From Salinimicrobium tongyeongense (GTDB lineage: Bacteria; Bacteroidota; Bacteroidia; Flavobacteriales; Flavobacteriaceae): a DNA stretch of 64,000 bases. This document shows, piece by piece, positions 51,199-60,441 of this stretch. Made by a program: the position numbers and the translations under genes. Numbering within the stretch: position 1 is the stretch's first letter; each line of letters begins with the position of its first letter. Under the pieces are notes generated by a model, which worked only from the letters and a program-made list of their open reading frames with translations, did no database searches and was not told the DNA's origin. The stretch spans positions 868,001 to 932,000 of the forward strand of contig NZ_CP069620.1 in assembly GCF_026109735.1 (NCBI RefSeq), read 5' to 3'.

Positions 51199-52617
51199 TT
51201 ATTGCTGAATTTCTGCTTCGACATCCGGTATTACCCCTAGGCTGCGATATAGTTGAGCCCTGGTGGTTAGAAATTTTGTAAAAAGCTCGGTTTGTTTTAA
51301 CCGGGCTTGTATTAGCTTTGTCTCCCTTGAATTGATCAGAAAAAGGGAACTTTCTCCAAAACTGAATTTTCGCTCTTCGGCATTTAACAGTCGCTCGTAG
51401 TTTTCTACCATTTCTGAAGTTAACCTTATTTGCTCTACATAAGAATCCAGTTCCTGCATTAATCCGTCGACTTTATTTTCTATTTGCCGGCGGTTCAATT
51501 CCAGTTCAAGGGAAGCATCTTCAATTTTGTATTCGGCCAACTTCAGCTCACCGCGCTCCTTCCGAAGAAAAAGTGGAAAACTTACATTTAGACCGGCTTT
51601 ATAGTTTGAAGTATCAATATGATCAATGAGTTCAGGTTCCGGAGTAATGAAGTTATATTCCAAATCTATTTTTGGCAAAAGCTTATTAACCTTCAAACGC
51701 CGCTCCACTCTTAGTGCTTTCAGTTTTGCCTCCAGGGCCCTTAATTTAGGATGCCCTTCAAAAATGGCATTTTTCACACCCTTTTCTGTTTGCACCTCAA
51801 GAACTTCATCCTGCAAGAAATCAACTTCAGGCACAGTTCCAGGCTGTAATTCTACCGGCACATTATTGTCCAGCCAAAGAAAGGTGGAAACTTCAAGCTT
51901 TTGTTTTAGCAGTTTAACCTTTGTCTGCTCTAACTGAAGCAGGCGTTCCTGAAGCGCAATACCTGCTTCAACAGTATCTATAGCTGCGATCTCCCCAAAG
52001 TCAGCACTCCTCCCAATCCCATCTGATCTTTGCCGGGGGTTGGCCACAAATTCCTGGTACACTTCAAGTTCTTTTTGAAGCCTTGCCCAGTTGAGATATG
52101 CCAGGGAAGCTTCAAAGAGCACTTCGGCTATCATAAGGTTTTTTTCTGCTTCAGTTTGCTCCTTTAAGGCCCTGGCTGAACGAAGTGCCGCCCGTCTTTT
52201 GTCCATAATCAAGCCCTGGGCGATAGATAATGATACTCCGGCAGCAAACAGGCCTTCGGGAGGAACTTTGCGTTGAGGATTCAGGTATGCACCTTTATTC
52301 TGCTCAAAGCCGGCCTTTAATTCCACACCATACCAGGTGGGAATTTTAAAAGTGGAATTTAAGACATCATAATATTCGGTGCCTTTAAACTCCTTACGAC
52401 TGTAGTCTACTTCCAGCTTGGGATCAAAAGCCCCTCTTGCTTTTAAAAGTTCGGCTTCGCCCATTTCAAGCTGAAGGTTTACCTGTCTCACCATAGGATG
52501 ATACTGCTTCACGTAGGCTAAAAATTCCGGATAGCTCAAAACCTGGGTTGGGGTTTCCTGTGCGTTTAAAATCAAAACCTGCAGGAATAATACACCGGCC
52601 AAAATAAGTCTCATCAC
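51199..52617 (-). CDS. TolC-family outer-membrane factor
   Basis: A 472-residue exported protein (signal ILAGVLFLQVLILNA). It has the long helical pairs of TolC-type efflux channels: VNLQLEMGEAELLKARGAFDPKLEVDYSRKEF and LNAEERKFSFGESSLFLINSRETKLIQARLKQTEL. It is the last gene of the TetR-ABC-HlyD-TolC operon; its start overlaps the HlyD stop by 4 nt. A near-perfect palindrome copy is inside (51758-51776). Confidence 0.87.
   Translation of the reverse strand: MMRLILAGVLFLQVLILNAQETPTQVLSYPEFLAYVKQYHPMVRQVNLQLEMGEAELLKARGAFDPKLEVDYSRKEFKGTEYYDVLNSTFKIPTWYGVELKAGFEQNKGAYLNPQRKVPPEGLFAAGVSLSIAQGLIMDKRRAALRSARALKEQTEAEKNLMIAEVLFEASLAYLNWARLQKELEVYQEFVANPRQRSDGIGRSADFGEIAAIDTVEAGIALQERLLQLEQTKVKLLKQKLEVSTFLWLDNNVPVELQPGTVPEVDFLQDEVLEVQTEKGVKNAIFEGHPKLRALEAKLKALRVERRLKVNKLLPKIDLEYNFITPEPELIDHIDTSNYKAGLNVSFPLFLRKERGELKLAEYKIEDASLELELNRRQIENKVDGLMQELDSYVEQIRLTSEMVENYERLLNAEERKFSFGESSLFLINSRETKLIQARLKQTELFTKFLTTRAQLYRSLGVIPDVEAEIQQ
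51758..51776. repeat. Dispersed palindrome, one mismatch, in a CDS
   Basis: TCAAAAATGGCATTTTTCA within the TolC-type gene, encoding K-N-A-I-F-E. Confidence 0.45.
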
Positions 52618-53969
52618 TTCTGCTTTTTCTGGTTTTCAACAACTACTTCAGGCTGGTAATAATCTGGTGGAAAGCCGTTAAGGTTTCTCCATATTTCATA
52701 CCAGATAGGCACCTCATCGAGCAGGGCCAGGGTTGTAGCCCCCGAACCAATTCTCAGCCCTCGGGGCCAGGGCTCATCTTCGGGATCTGGTGCCAACAGA
52801 ACACGGTATTTTCCATTCTGACTTATAAAATTATCTACGGCAACAATCTTTGCACCATAAGTTCCGTAGGAAAGGTTTTCCCAACCGCTAAACACTATGG
52901 AAGGCCAGCCTTCAAATTGCACCCTAACCTTCTCGCCCTCGTGCATTAGAGGCACATCAAGCGGTCTCACGTAAGTCTCTACCGCCAAATCAAAATCGGC
53001 CGGCATAATCTCCACCAGCCTCTCCCCTTCCTTGAAAGTTTCACCCAAACCTGCTTTTAATACCTTATTAATATAGCCTTTTTGAGGGGCCAGTACATAG
53101 TACATCTGGTTGCGAATAGCGTAATTGCTATAGTCGTTTTGCAACTTGCTCACCTGGGCCGCAGCATCATACTGGCTGGAACGCGCCGTATGCAAATCGC
53201 TTTGCGCCTTGGAAACCTTATCGCTGTATTCGGCGGCTATCCTGTTAATTTCAAGCTGGGCATTGATAACCTCATTCCGGCTCGCCAGCAATTTATTTTC
53301 CTGAGAAATTAGTTTGGCCCTGGAATCCTGCAGCTTTTGCCTTTTTTCCTCAACATCGGGCAGTGCTTTTAGCCCTTCCTGCTGCAGCTGTTGTGTTCGC
53401 TCAAACTGAGCCTGTGCAATATCCAGGTTAGCCTTTACAGCTTCAAGATCTATGCTGTCACTTTCCAGCTTTAGCCGGGCCTGCCGCAGTTTGTTCAAAG
53501 CCTGCTGCCTTTTTAACTCCCTTTCATTTCCCAGTGCATTAATTTGAGAGGAAAGTGCCTTAATTTTTTCGGCATAGGACTCCACGGAACCCGATTTTGC
53601 AGATAACTGCTCGGCGGTTCTTTCTACCAGTAAAGGGTCAAAATATTCCCCTTTTACTTCGGAAATATGAAGAATTGTATCTCCTTTTTGCACGAACTCC
53701 CCCTCCTGCACATACCATTTTTCAATCTTCCCCGGAATTGGGGATTGAATGGTTTGGGGCCGATGTTCGGGCATAAGAGTGGTGACATAGCCTTTGCCAC
53801 TTACATTTTGCGTCCAGGGCAGAAAGAGGATGATCAACAAGGCTATAAAAGCGGCTAACAAAAACCTATTGAAGTATTTATAGTGCCTTTTGTGAAGCGC
53901 CCTTTTTCCTGCTTCAAACTTCTCAAGGTCTACCTCATTGCCTACAGGATATTTTGATATATTAAGCAT
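52614..53969 (-). CDS. HlyD-family membrane fusion protein
   Basis: A 451-residue periplasmic adaptor. One N-terminal helix (FLLAAFIALLIILFLPW), a lipoyl-like half (GKIEKWYVQEGEFVQKGDTILHI), a long coiled coil (about residues 125-285) and the second lipoyl half (LAPQKGYINKVLKAGLGETFKEGERLVEI). It links the ABC protein to the TolC-type channel; its genes overlap on both sides. The exported substrate is unknown. Confidence 0.88.
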   Translation of the reverse strand: MLNISKYPVGNEVDLEKFEAGKRALHKRHYKYFNRFLLAAFIALLIILFLPWTQNVSGKGYVTTLMPEHRPQTIQSPIPGKIEKWYVQEGEFVQKGDTILHISEVKGEYFDPLLVERTAEQLSAKSGSVESYAEKIKALSSQINALGNERELKRQQALNKLRQARLKLESDSIDLEAVKANLDIAQAQFERTQQLQQEGLKALPDVEEKRQKLQDSRAKLISQENKLLASRNEVINAQLEINRIAAEYSDKVSKAQSDLHTARSSQYDAAAQVSKLQNDYSNYAIRNQMYYVLAPQKGYINKVLKAGLGETFKEGERLVEIMPADFDLAVETYVRPLDVPLMHEGEKVRVQFEGWPSIVFSGWENLSYGTYGAKIVAVDNFISQNGKYRVLLAPDPEDEPWPRGLRIGSGATTLALLDEVPIWYEIWRNLNGFPPDYYQPEVVVENQKKQK

Positions 53970-55644
53970 GTTCTAACTCTATTGTTTCTTTGATCCTTCC
54001 GTTTTCCAGAATGATCTTTCTACTACATACATTTTCCCAAAGTTCATTTCTGCTGGCCACTACTATAGACCAGCTGTGTTTTTTATCGGCTAAAAACCCA
54101 ATAAGCCTTACAGCCTCTTCTCTATTGAAAAGCTCAAGAGGTTCTTTGAGAATAAGGAGTTCAGGTTTTTTAAGAATAGCCCGCGCCAGGATGATCTTTT
54201 TTCGCTCCAGGTTTGACATAAATTTTCCTTCAGGATAGATCACGCTGTTGAGGCCGTTTGACTGCAGCTTTAAAAATTGAGAAAGCCCCACCACCTTTAT
54301 CACCTCCATCACTTCCTTTTCACTTACACCGGGATTGCCAAAACTGAGGTTTTCAAGCAGGCTTCCCTCAAAGGGTACTTCTTCGGGAAAGTAGACCCCC
54401 ACCCTGCTCCTAAAGCCATTGATCTGAAGGCTTTTAATTGAAAGGTCATTAACATACACATGGCCTGAAGAGGCTTCGGTAACACCCGAAACCAGCTTTA
54501 AAAGACTGGTTTTTCCGCTTCCGTTACTACCAGATACAATAAGTTTTTCCCCCGGAAGTATCTTCAGGTTGATATCCTTCAGAATCACCAGGTCTGAATC
54601 TTCAGCTCGATAATCAACATTAGAAAGTTCAATGCAAAGCGGTTCATCCAGAGAAAGCTTATTCTCTGCCGTTTGTTTCTCAATTTTCATATCCAGCACC
54701 CCTCCAAGTTTTTCCAGGGAAGTGAGCACGTCGTAAATAGATTCGAGTCCGCGGGTAAGTTTTTCAACAGAGCTCATTATCAAAAGAATGATGATCTCGG
54801 CTGCCACAAACTGCCCGATATTCATTTCCTGATTAAGTACCAGGAGCCCTCCCACTGCAAGAAGGCCACCGGTTACCAGCACTTTGAATACGATCATTTT
54901 AATATACTGAATGCGCAGCACCCCAAAATGACCTTCGCGGGCCGCCAAATATTTCATGGTATATTTGTCATTTTTGACGAGTGAAAGACTGGTATTCCCC
55001 GAAAGTTTGAAGCTGAGCAGAGAACGCGCGATTTCCTGAAGCCAGTGCGCCACCTTATACTTGCTCTTTGATTCCTCAAGACTGGTCTCCATGCCGCGGC
55101 GAGCCGTAAACCTAAACACAAGGTAAATAAGACTTACCAGCAGAAGTCCAAAAATGATAAAAAGAGGATGGTACAGCGACAGCAGAATAAGCCCGAAAAT
55201 AATTTGAACCAGGGCCGCAGGAAAATCGAGTAACAACTTCGAAATTCCCTTTTGAACTGAAAGAATATCAAAAAAACGATTGGCCTGCTCTGGGGGATAA
55301 GAATTCTTAAACTCGTTCATTTTTATCTTCGGAAACCTGTAGGCAAATTCAAAAGAGCCACGGGTAAATATCTTTTGCTGAATGTTCTCCACAATCCGGA
55401 GCTGCATGAGTTCAAGAACCCCTACAAAACCCACTGCGACAGTTACGAGCACCACGAGAATTATCCAGGAAGTACTAATTCTTCCGCCCTGAATAAAATT
55501 AACTATAGCCTGGATTCCCAGGGGAACCGAGAGGTTGAGAAGTCCGGCAAAAATGGCATAATAGAAGGTTTGTAAAATATCCCTTCTGTCAAGTTTGAGT
55601 AATCCCTGCAGGCGCTTTAAAGGGGAGGCTGATTCTTTAGCCAT
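53962..55644 (-). CDS. HlyB-like ABC transporter with degenerate ATPase domain
   Basis: A 560-residue fusion of an ABC exporter membrane domain (about residues 1-310) and a nucleotide-binding domain. Walker A (GSNGSGKTS, about 372-380) is intact. Other motifs are changed: Q-loop YFPEE, signature MSNLERKK in place of LSGGQ, Walker B LLILKEP with Lys for Asp (about 500), and VASRNELW in place of the H-loop His (about 530). There is no peptidase C39 domain. It may hydrolyse ATP poorly, or not at all, or rely on altered residues. It is in an operon with HlyD and TolC. Confidence 0.85.
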   Translation of the reverse strand: MAKESASPLKRLQGLLKLDRRDILQTFYYAIFAGLLNLSVPLGIQAIVNFIQGGRISTSWIILVVLVTVAVGFVGVLELMQLRIVENIQQKIFTRGSFEFAYRFPKIKMNEFKNSYPPEQANRFFDILSVQKGISKLLLDFPAALVQIIFGLILLSLYHPLFIIFGLLLVSLIYLVFRFTARRGMETSLEESKSKYKVAHWLQEIARSLLSFKLSGNTSLSLVKNDKYTMKYLAAREGHFGVLRIQYIKMIVFKVLVTGGLLAVGGLLVLNQEMNIGQFVAAEIIILLIMSSVEKLTRGLESIYDVLTSLEKLGGVLDMKIEKQTAENKLSLDEPLCIELSNVDYRAEDSDLVILKDINLKILPGEKLIVSGSNGSGKTSLLKLVSGVTEASSGHVYVNDLSIKSLQINGFRSRVGVYFPEEVPFEGSLLENLSFGNPGVSEKEVMEVIKVVGLSQFLKLQSNGLNSVIYPEGKFMSNLERKKIILARAILKKPELLILKEPLELFNREEAVRLIGFLADKKHSWSIVVASRNELWENVCSRKIILENGRIKETIELEHA

Positions 55645-56323
55645 TATTTTTCAGGTTTAAAACATTTAGAACCATGTGAGTAAAATAGTCTGAAGGCAGA
55701 ATAGTTTCACTACACTCTGTCAATGAAGGAAAGTGTTCTTTCAGAAAAAACTGGTGAAGAGAACCCTCGAGAATTGTACTTGCAAGAGATGAAGGATAAG
55801 GATAATCGCTTCTCACCTCCAGGATCATCTCCCTAAGCCTTAACACAAGCCGATGGTGAACTGCAAAAAAGCCTTCTTTATTCTCCCTGTCTACCTCCTT
55901 GGTAAGATAGGATTTTGAAAATTCGTTCACCACTACCCTGCTAAGCACAACCTCATCTATATGAGAGATCACAGCATCTTTTTCTACCTGCCGGGTGAGC
56001 ACCTGCACGGCCTTTTGAAGCTTTGCAGAGGCATCGGCAATATTGGCGGTAGAAAAAACCAGTTGATATTCTTTCCATGCCCAATACCAGGAAGTAAGGT
56101 ACAAGAGAAGTTTATGTTTATTCTCAAAGTACCTGTAAACAGAACTTTCGTTAGAATTTATTTCTTTTCCTAACTTTTTAAAAGTGAATTGTTCAAAGCC
56201 CATGCGATCAATAAGCAGGATACTCTGTTGAATAATTCTCCTGCCCAGGTCTGTAGATTCGGGGTCTTTAAGATAAAGCTTATCATTGACCTCAATTTTT
56301 ATTTGAGAAAGTAAGTGCTTCAT
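55637..56323 (-). CDS. TetR-family regulator
   Basis: A 228-residue regulator from MKHLLSQIKIEVNDK. The HTH is IIQQSILLIDRMGFEQFTFKKLGKEINSNESSVYRYFENKHKLLLYL. The C-terminal ligand domain is typical. It overlaps the ABC gene by 8 nt and likely controls the export operon that it heads. The Met at 56344 is an alternative start. Confidence 0.85.
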   Translation of the reverse strand: MKHLLSQIKIEVNDKLYLKDPESTDLGRRIIQQSILLIDRMGFEQFTFKKLGKEINSNESSVYRYFENKHKLLLYLTSWYWAWKEYQLVFSTANIADASAKLQKAVQVLTRQVEKDAVISHIDEVVLSRVVVNEFSKSYLTKEVDRENKEGFFAVHHRLVLRLREMILEVRSDYPYPSSLASTILEGSLHQFFLKEHFPSLTECSETILPSDYFTHMVLNVLNLKNNG

Positions 56324-56869
56324 AAATAAATTTTTAGCCTGCAAATTAATAGTAAAACTTTCAAATATAAAAGCACTACTATTTTAAATAGAGGCTTTAC
56401 AATTATCCTGCCATTATCAGCAGTTAACCTGAAAATATTGATGAGCGAGATCTAAAAACCCGGAAGAAGGAAATTAACGCAACTAGTATAAAATTGTTTT
56501 GCCCGTAAAGCTAAAGGAGAAGAAATGTTTTTCAAGGATTCACCTATGCCCCTTGGAAACCCCACCATCATTTTTGATTAGCTACCAAAAAGGGCAAAAT
56601 TCATCGCTGTTATTTATGTCGATGGGAAGGATGCCAGCCATGACAAAAACCTGAAACGCTACAGTAGTAAAAAAGTAACAGGAGATCCAAATCCAAATTA
56701 TCTTCTGGCAGCAGAGTCGCAATTACAATAAAACCTGCCAAAAAAGCTGAAATAAGCACCTATTTCCTGAACCCTAATTAAAAGCAGAATGAAAAAAGCA
56801 ACCTTTCTTAGCATAAGGCTAAATTTTAGAGTTGAACCATTGTGAATCGATAAACCGGAAGCAGAAATA
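56324..56869. other. Intergenic region with possible gene remnant
   Basis: 546 bp. It should contain the TetR operon promoter, though no clear TAnnTTTG is placed. The right part has an interrupted reading frame (56525-56731). No strong hairpin is seen. Confidence 0.4.
56525..56731 (+). pseudogene. Possible gene remnant with internal stop
   Basis: An ATG at 56525 opens 18 codons to a TAG at 56579, then the same frame continues 49 codons (FIAVIYVDGKDASHDKNLKRY) to TAA at 56729. One nonsense codon in an otherwise protein-like frame suggests a decayed gene fragment. I do not recognise the family, and it may be chance. Confidence 0.3.
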
Positions 56870-57325
56870 TTACTTTTTCGGGTTCATGTACTCATAATTT
56901 TCCCAATTGCCGGGCAATTGATTGGTTACCTCCAGTTTATTGGAAGAAATTGTGGGTTTAACCCTTATCACTTTCAGTGAATCTGTAACCGTGACCACAT
57001 GTTCACTGCGCATATTCACCAAATCAAGATGCCTAAGCTTAAATATATGCTTTCCGTTTTCCAGTCGAATAATCACGTAATCTTTTGCCCTTAACTGGCC
57101 TAAATTCTTATCATCCAGAACAATGTTCAATTGAGAAGTATTGTCACTGGTATGAAGAATGTTAGCATCGTTATAAATTAGCACTGTCCCATTGCCAAGA
57201 CGCTCCAAATTAACCTCTTCGTTTTTGGTTTGAACCAAATTATATTCTGAAGGAATAGGCTTTAAAGCACAGGAGGACAACATTACGGCTGCAAAAATTG
57301 CAGTGGCAGAAGTGAGGTATTTCAT
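56870..57325 (-). CDS. Lipoprotein, unknown
   Basis: A 151-residue lipoprotein (AAVMLSSCALKP lipobox). The mature part is beta-rich: TVLIYNDANILHTSDNTSQLNIVLDDKNLGQLRAKDYVIIRLENGKHIFKLRH, the pattern of DUF2846-like proteins, where a short carrier domain sits in the periplasm. It is monocistronic. Function is unknown. Confidence 0.65.
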   Translation of the reverse strand: MKYLTSATAIFAAVMLSSCALKPIPSEYNLVQTKNEEVNLERLGNGTVLIYNDANILHTSDNTSQLNIVLDDKNLGQLRAKDYVIIRLENGKHIFKLRHLDLVNMRSEHVVTVTDSLKVIRVKPTISSNKLEVTNQLPGNWENYEYMNPKK

Positions 57326-57827
57326 TTTTCTAATCCTGATTGATTAAACATGAGCATTAACAGCATCTTAAAAATGCCATTTTTGAGAAGGTATTCAACA
57401 CACGAAAATTTCTTATTGCGACTATGTCAAAAAACCAAAACTATAGCCCCACAAAAACCACCTGTATTAATGTTAACTTTATCTTAAAAATAGAAAAAAT
57501 CTGAAACATTTTGAAGTCTTCAGTAAAAATTTAAAAAATGAAGTTCTAATATTTAACAGCTTTTATCTCAGAGTTAACCTAAAACGAAAAATCTCAAAAT
57601 GCGGAATTGGACTCCAAATTACCCAGCCTCATTTCAAAGTAAGGTTTCAAAAATGACATTTTTTGGGCAGCCTTTCTCAAGTTTGTTACAGGAAATTACT
57701 CCTCAGCCTGCTACTTCAGCCTAAGTCCAAAAGTTTCAATTCCCATAAAAATCTTCAGAAACTAACTTTTCATAAAATCCCTGGTCAGCATTAAAAGATT
57801 CAGCAAAATTCCAAATACAACATCAAA
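57326..57827. other. Intergenic spacer with two palindrome copies
   Basis: 502 bp, AT-rich. Copies of the dispersed palindrome lie at 57368-57386 (one mismatch) and 57647-57665 (two mismatches). No ORF or terminator was found. It follows the truncated symporter on the minus strand. Confidence 0.45.
57368..57386. repeat. Dispersed palindrome, one mismatch
   Basis: TTAAAAATGCCATTTTTGA in the spacer upstream of the lipoprotein gene. Confidence 0.5.
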
Positions 57828-59156
57828 TTAAGCCGCTTTAGAAACCGGTTTTTCTTTATTTCTTCGGAAGAGTTCCCCGGCCTTCAGCTTTCGGTTATAT
57901 TCCTGCAGGTCATTTTTCACCTCGCCCGACATAATATACAAACCGATAATATTAGGAAATGACATGGTTAAGATCAACATGTCTGAAAAATTGAGCACAG
58001 CTCCTAATCCCACAGAAGCTCCAATGACCACAAAAATTAAAAAAATCACTTTGTAGATCACTTCACTTTTTACGCTTTTTCCGAAGAGGTAAGTCCACGC
58101 GCGCATTCCGTAGTAAGACCAGGAGATCATGGTAGAAAAAGCGAAGAGGAAGACCACCAGCGATAAAAGGTACGGGAACCAGGAAATTACGCTTGCAAAG
58201 GCATCTGATGTCAGCTGCACTCCTCCCACCCCCTGTACTTCGTGCATCCCGGTAAAGATCAACACCAGGGCCGTAAGCGTACAAATCACCACCGTATCAA
58301 TAAACGGCTCCAGCAGGGCGACATAACCTTCGGAAGCGGGATGATGTGTTTTGCCCGCACTGTGGGCAATAGCCGCAGAACCAACCCCCGATTCACTCGA
58401 AAAGGCTGCCCGCTGAAAGCCCACTACCATCACGCCTATAATACCACCTTTGAGAGCCGTCGCGTTAAAAGCTCCGTCGTAAATGGCAGTAAGCGCAGGA
58501 CCAAGATTTTCAATATTCACAAAAATAACCACAAAGGCAGCAATTACATAGATCGCGGCCATCAATGGCACCACCCGCCCGGTAAATTTGCCAATTCTCT
58601 CTATGCCCCCCAGGATCACCGCCCCCACTAAAAGTGCTACCGCCACTCCAAACCAAAAGCCGTAGCCTTCTAAAAATGCGAATTGGCCGGCAAGAATCTC
58701 GTAAGACTGGTTTGACTGGAACATGGTGCCGCCCCCAAAAGTGGCCCCTATACACAGCAGGGCGAAAAGTGCTGCCAAAAATTTGCCCAGTCCTTTGAGG
58801 TTTCGTTTTTCAAGGCCGTACCGCAAATAATTCATGGGGCCGCCAAAGATGCGTCCCTGGCGGTTAATAACCCGGTATTTTAGACCCAGGGTACACTCCA
58901 CGAACTTGGAAGCCATTCCTAAAAGTCCGGCAATGATCATCCAGAAGGTAGCTCCTGCCCCACCCATTGAAATGGCAATCGCGACCCCGGCAATATTACC
59001 CAGCCCAACCGTGGCCGACACCGCAGTAGCCATAGTTTGAAAATGCGTGATCTTTCCGGGTGCATCGGGGTCGTCAAATTTTCCGCTGGCAAGCTGCAGG
59101 GAATGTTTAAATCCGCGAAAATTGATAAACCCCATTTTTAAAAAGCTCAAAACCAT
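57828..59156 (-). pseudogene. Truncated AGCS symporter (5' deletion)
   Basis: 442 codons that match the AGCS carrier at 8095-10182 closely (MGFINFRGFKHSLQLASGKFDDPDAPGK against MGFINIRGFKHALDLAKGKYDDPNAPGQ), but begin there. The periplasmic N-terminus and the first membrane helix are gone. The first few codons (MVLSFLK) are the response-regulator reading frame shifted by deletion. With TM1 lost the carrier is probably inactive, though the frame is otherwise intact, hence a recent event. The paralogue at 8 kb may make it dispensable. Confidence 0.75.
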
Positions 59157-59343
59157 TCTTTTCAGGCATTTGAATATCCAGAAAAACTAGCTCCGGCTCA
59201 TGGTTCCTAATTGCCGCCACCCCTGCATCTACCGAATTGCATTTCTCCACAATATTTACCCGGTTGGGAAAATACCTGTCAAGGGTCTTCTCCAGCAAAT
59301 CGCGGGCTTTAAGCTCATCATCGATAATTACTGCTTTTATCAT
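59107..59343 (-). pseudogene. Truncated response regulator (LytTR-type receiver)
   Basis: Only the first two thirds of a CheY-like receiver: MIKAVIIDDELKARDLLEKTL, then the phospho-acceptor Asp in LVFLDIQMPEKNGFELFK. After FELFK the frame enters symporter sequence and stops. Switch Thr, Lys and the output domain are missing. The IDDE.KAR.LL start is typical of LytTR regulators. It overlaps the truncated symporter in another frame. Confidence 0.78.
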
Positions 59344-59438
59344 ATAACAATATTACATTTTGTATGATTTTGTTAAGGTATCAAAAATGTCAAAATCGGG
59401 CAGCTTTTTTCTTCGGAAGTTTTTTGCTTCAGCCTTAA

Positions 59439-59485
59439 ACAACAACAATCTGCCGGATATTCCTATCACGGCAGATTGTTGTTTT
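59439..59485. terminator. Terminator after the PorP/SprF gene
   Basis: A 16-bp stem (AACAACAATCTGCCG with CGGCAGATTGTTGTT) with a 13-nt loop. It is 51 nt after the stop of the gene at 59536 and separates it from the truncated regulator. Confidence 0.7.
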
Positions 59486-59535
59486 ATTACTTCTGAAATA
59501 AATCCTGAAGGGTAATCAAGATCAGAAGCTTTCTT

Positions 59536-60441
59536 CTAATCCTTCAGCGTAAACCTTACGAACAGCTCATGGGTGCCGTTGCTTGTATTTTGTAATTCTG
59601 AACGCAGGGAAGATTCGTAGGCGTACCCAAAGTCAAACCAGTCGATCACCTTGATCAGGGCAAGGCCGCTTATGGCCTCATCGGTCCGGTAAGCTGCTCC
59701 CACTTCAAAGTTGTTATGAATGTTCATAAGGGCCGTAAAATCTACGGAAACCGGGGCTCCATTTACGTAGCGCAGCATCACAGAAGGTTTTAACTCCAGG
59801 GTGCTGTTCAGCCTGAAGTCGTATCCTCCGCTTAAATACATATGCACCCTGTCTGCCGCCGTGGTTACTATGCCTTCCTCTTCGCGGGCCCGCTTGGTCT
59901 CCAGGATCTTTGGGGCCGACAGAGAAATATAGTATTTCTCATGCCTTAAATAAGCCCCCACCCCTACGTTGGGGTTGAACCGGCTAAGGCCAACCAGCGA
60001 AGGATCCAGGTCGTAATTCCAGGTCTCAAGTTCGGAGGTTTTCACATCATAAAAGTTCCCACCTGCTTTCAGGCCAAGAAAAAGATCGAGTTGCTCGTTC
60101 ATGGGCAGCCTGTAAGAAAAGTCGGCAGTTACAAAGGTTTGCTTTTCCACAAAAGTGCGGTCATTTTCTACCGAAAGGCCCACACCCACTCTTTTCCCGG
60201 CATAGGTGCCAAAGGAAAAAGCCTGGGCCTCGGGGGCATTTTTCACCCCACTCCACTGACTCCTGAAAATACCTGCAAAAGTGGTATTCCCATCGGCCCC
60301 GGCATAAGCCGGGTTCACGATGTTCATGTTCTGGCGGTAAAAAGTGTACGAATTCTGTTGTTGCGCATAAAAAGTTGTTCCGGTGAATATCAGGAACAAT
60401 ACGGTAATTTTATTGATATATCTTTTCATTGTGAGCTTCAT
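59536..60441 (-). CDS. PorP/SprF-family type IX secretion membrane protein
   Basis: A 301-residue outer-membrane protein. Signal ITVLFLIFTGTTFYA, then QQNSYTFYRQNMNIVNPAYAG, the hallmark of PorP/SprF proteins that partner T9SS adhesins. The rest is a beta barrel ending LFVRFTLKD. The adhesin stop (TAA) overlaps this ATG (TAATG), so they are translated together; a second Met 12 nt later would also give the signal peptide. It probably anchors or exports the upstream adhesin. Confidence 0.9.
   Translation of the reverse strand: MKLTMKRYINKITVLFLIFTGTTFYAQQQNSYTFYRQNMNIVNPAYAGADGNTTFAGIFRSQWSGVKNAPEAQAFSFGTYAGKRVGVGLSVENDRTFVEKQTFVTADFSYRLPMNEQLDLFLGLKAGGNFYDVKTSELETWNYDLDPSLVGLSRFNPNVGVGAYLRHEKYYISLSAPKILETKRAREEEGIVTTAADRVHMYLSGGYDFRLNSTLELKPSVMLRYVNGAPVSVDFTALMNIHNNFEVGAAYRTDEAISGLALIKVIDWFDFGYAYESSLRSELQNTSNGTHELFVRFTLKD

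Noticed and set aside
57828-59343. Simple frameshift in one gene as explanation of the overlapping regulator and symporter frames
   Set aside because: The two parts belong to unrelated families, and each is complete to the junction; a deletion fits better.
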